A stretch of 8,521 nucleotides of DNA, taken from NCBI GenBank assembly GCA_021779335.1, contig JAJYAW010000102.1, positions 1 through 8,521 of the forward strand. The letters run 5' to 3'. Source of the stretch: Myxococcales bacterium. GTDB taxonomy: Bacteria > Myxococcota > Myxococcia > Myxococcales > Anaeromyxobacteraceae. The notes below the pieces were generated by a model that was not told the origin of the DNA, searched no databases, and was given only the letters and a program-made list of their open reading frames with translations. A program made the position numbers and the translations under genes. This document shows positions 7,627 to 8,521 of the stretch, one piece after another. How positions within the stretch are numbered: position 1 is the stretch's first letter; every line of letters begins with the position of its first letter.

Positions 7627-8070
7627 CGGACCGGCCGCCCCGGCCCCCTCGTCGACGAGGGCGGCCGCGCCGTCCAGCAGCAGCAGGGTGGCCGTGCCGT
7701 GGGCCAGGAGCTGGCCGCGCTGGTCCTGCACCCGGACGGCGAGGCTGGCGGTGCGCCGGCCCAGGTGGAGCAGCTCGCAGCGGGCGGTCAGGACGTCGCC
7801 CAGCCGCGCCCCTCGCACGTAGCTCACCGAGAGGCTGGAGGTGGTCACCTCGCGCCCCGACGGGAGGAGCGGCCGCGGGAAGAAGCAGACGGTGTCGACC
7901 AGCGTGGCCAGCAGGCCGCCGTGCACGCCGCCGAAGTAGTTCCGGTGGCGCTCGCCCAGCGCCACCCGCATCACCGCGTGCGCGTCGCCGATCTCCGCGA
8001 GCTCGATGCCGAGCGACTCGAGGAACGGGATGCGGCGGGCGGACTCGAGGGTGGCGGGGGTGACGGGCAT
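7624..8070 (-). CDS. PaaI-family hotdog-fold thioesterase
   Basis: The 148-residue product has the size and layout of a PaaI/YdiI-type acyl-CoA thioesterase, a cytoplasmic hotdog-fold enzyme that releases CoA from acyl or aryl-CoA thioesters. The signature is seen at residues 44-59: N44, then FGGVHGG with H50-G51-G52, then LLATLVDTV with D59, the position of the usual catalytic acid. The following strands (VTTSSLSVSYVRGARLGDVLTA, shown in part as SLSVSYVRGAR) match the substrate-binding sheet, and the C-terminal LLAHGTATLLLL closes the fold. The start at 8070 is chosen because AGGAG lies six bases upstream; the in-frame ATG at 8094 would add eight residues and lacks a better site. It is transcribed towards the amidohydrolase and away from the partial gene at the right edge, so it appears monocistronic here. 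The acyl substrate is not predictable. Confidence 0.92.
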   Translation of the reverse strand: MPVTPATLESARRIPFLESLGIELAEIGDAHAVMRVALGERHRNYFGGVHGGLLATLVDTVCFFPRPLLPSGREVTTSSLSVSYVRGARLGDVLTARCELLHLGRRTASLAVRVQDQRGQLLAHGTATLLLLDGAAALVDEGAGAAGP

Positions 8071-8076
8071 GGGCGG

Positions 8077-8081
8077 CTCCT
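8077..8081 (-). promoter_or_regulatory. Ribosome binding site deciding the thioesterase start
   Basis: On the minus strand AGGAG is followed by six bases and then the ATG ending at 8070. This is the strongest site near the gene's 5' end and selects 8070 over the upstream in-frame ATG at 8094. Confidence 0.75.
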
Positions 8082-8214
8082 GGCGAGCTCCCATCGTCTC
8101 ACGCCCGCCCGCGCGCCCGCTCGCTCACCCGACCGCGCGGGCGAGGCGCGCGGCCGCCATGTCGCGGCGCGTCGTGTTCTCGACGCGGCGCGCCACCGCT
8201 CGGCGGCGCCGAGG

Positions 8215-8243
8215 ACTGTACGAACCGCTCCGGTTGGTGGCAT
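8215..8243 (-). promoter_or_regulatory. Weak candidate promoter for the thioesterase gene
   Basis: On the minus strand ATGCCA (8243-8238) and TACAGT (8220-8215) each match four of six consensus positions for -35 and -10, with a 17-base spacer. Transcription would start near 8208, giving a leader of roughly 140 bases that includes three of the inverted repeats. The AACCG/CGGTT dyad lies in the spacer. The match is weak and may be chance. Confidence 0.22.
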
Positions 8244-8258
8244 CGTTCGCCGTCCACC

Positions 8259-8262
8259 GGAG
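8259..8262 (+). promoter_or_regulatory. Ribosome binding site of the right-edge gene
   Basis: GGAG is placed seven bases before ATG 8270, an ideal distance. It supports 8270 over the in-frame GTG at 8237 and TTG at 8234, which lack such a site. Confidence 0.65.
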
Positions 8263-8269
8263 CCACCCC

Positions 8270-8521
8270 ATGCCAGAGACCGCCTCGCCGACCCCGTCGT
8301 CGGTGCCGGAACCGCCGCACCACCCACACCACCTGGCCCACGGCCGCGGCCTCGAGGAGCCGGAGCTGCGGGCCGTCGCGGAGCGGGTGGCGCGGGTGGC
8401 CGACGGCCTCGCGCTGCTCCGGCAGGCCGCGCCGGAGTCCGCCGCGGTGCTGCTGGGCCTGCGCCCCCCGGTGGTCGAGCGCGCGCGCCTGGCCCTCGCC
8501 GAGCCCGGCCTGGCGGACCGC
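8270..8521 (+). CDS. Unrecognised protein with His/Pro-rich N-terminus, 3'-truncated by window edge
   Basis: From ATG 8270 the frame is open through the last base, giving 84 codons. 81 of the 84 end in G or C (exceptions are two CCA and one GAA), the coding signature of this genome, and GGAG stands seven bases upstream. The overlapping minus-strand frames have no such support. The first 27 residues are low in hydrophobic content and rich in Pro, Ser, Thr and His (EPPHHPHHLAHGRG). From about residue 29 the sequence becomes a run of probable amphipathic helices rich in Ala, Leu, Arg and Glu (ELRAVAERVARVADGLALLR, then a second segment around VVERARLALAEPGL). No signal peptide or transmembrane segment is seen. 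The histidine cluster could bind metal, but that is speculation. It is divergent from the thioesterase gene. I do not recognise the family and its full length is unknown. Confidence 0.75.
   Translation, partial: MPETASPTPSSVPEPPHHPHHLAHGRGLEEPELRAVAERVARVADGLALLRQAAPESAAVLLGLRPPVVERARLALAEPGLADR

Larger units (their letters stand above)
8071..8269. other. Divergent intergenic region packed with short inverted repeats
   Basis: No gene is supported between the two divergent starts. The region holds CCGCGCG/CGCGCGG (8133-8139, 8147-8153), CGCGTCG/CGACGCG (8168-8174, 8181-8187), CTCGGCG/CGCCGAG around one central base (8199-8213), AACCG/CGGTT (8223-8227, 8231-8235) and GGTGG/CCACC (8236-8240, 8254-8258). 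The left half is almost pure G+C; the stretch from about 8214 to 8250 is richer in A and T, where promoters are more likely. It presumably carries the promoters of both flanking genes. High GC makes chance dyads common, so operator function is only inferred. Confidence 0.5.

Noticed and set aside
7971..8341. Two minus-strand frames (7971-8327 and 8099-8341) across the divergent region
   Set aside because: They overlap the thioesterase start and the right-edge gene, are Arg-rich without recognisable features, and lack a convincing ribosome binding site; the plus-strand frame from 8270 has much better support.

Overview
The window comes from a very GC-rich bacterium. Codon third positions are almost all G or C. 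Two products carry apparent Sec signal peptides, and large secreted beta-domain proteins sit beside ordinary metabolic genes. By inference this suggests a myxobacterial relative (Myxococcota, for example Anaeromyxobacter-like), but no phylogenetic marker is present, so the placement is tentative.

Left part (1-6037, + strand): two translationally coupled genes. The first is the 3' portion of a very large gene whose start lies off the left edge. It encodes a beta-rich protein with a PKD-like domain and a cysteine-rich C-terminus. Its stop codon overlaps the start of the next gene by ATGA. That gene encodes a secreted protein made of about six fibronectin type III-like modules. The overlap suggests matched production of the two proteins, probably as parts of one envelope or extracellular assembly. 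Neither has a function I recognise, and this pair is the best candidate here for an undescribed system.

Middle (6038-7626): a 100-base gap holds a weak hairpin and a plausible sigma-70-type promoter with exact 17-base spacing. It leads into an exported, binuclear-metal amidohydrolase (imidazolonepropionase-like group) with all expected metal ligands. The amidohydrolase converges with a minus-strand PaaI/hotdog thioesterase. Their stop codons are 10 bases apart and lie in the two arms of a perfect short hairpin.

Right end (8071-8521): a 199-base divergent intergenic region separates the thioesterase from a rightward gene that runs off the right edge. It is crowded with short inverted repeats and holds a possible minus-strand promoter. 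The rightward gene is unrecognised, with a histidine- and proline-rich N-terminus, and is supported by a good ribosome binding site and near-total GC3. No tRNA, rRNA, CRISPR, insertion sequence or attachment site was seen.
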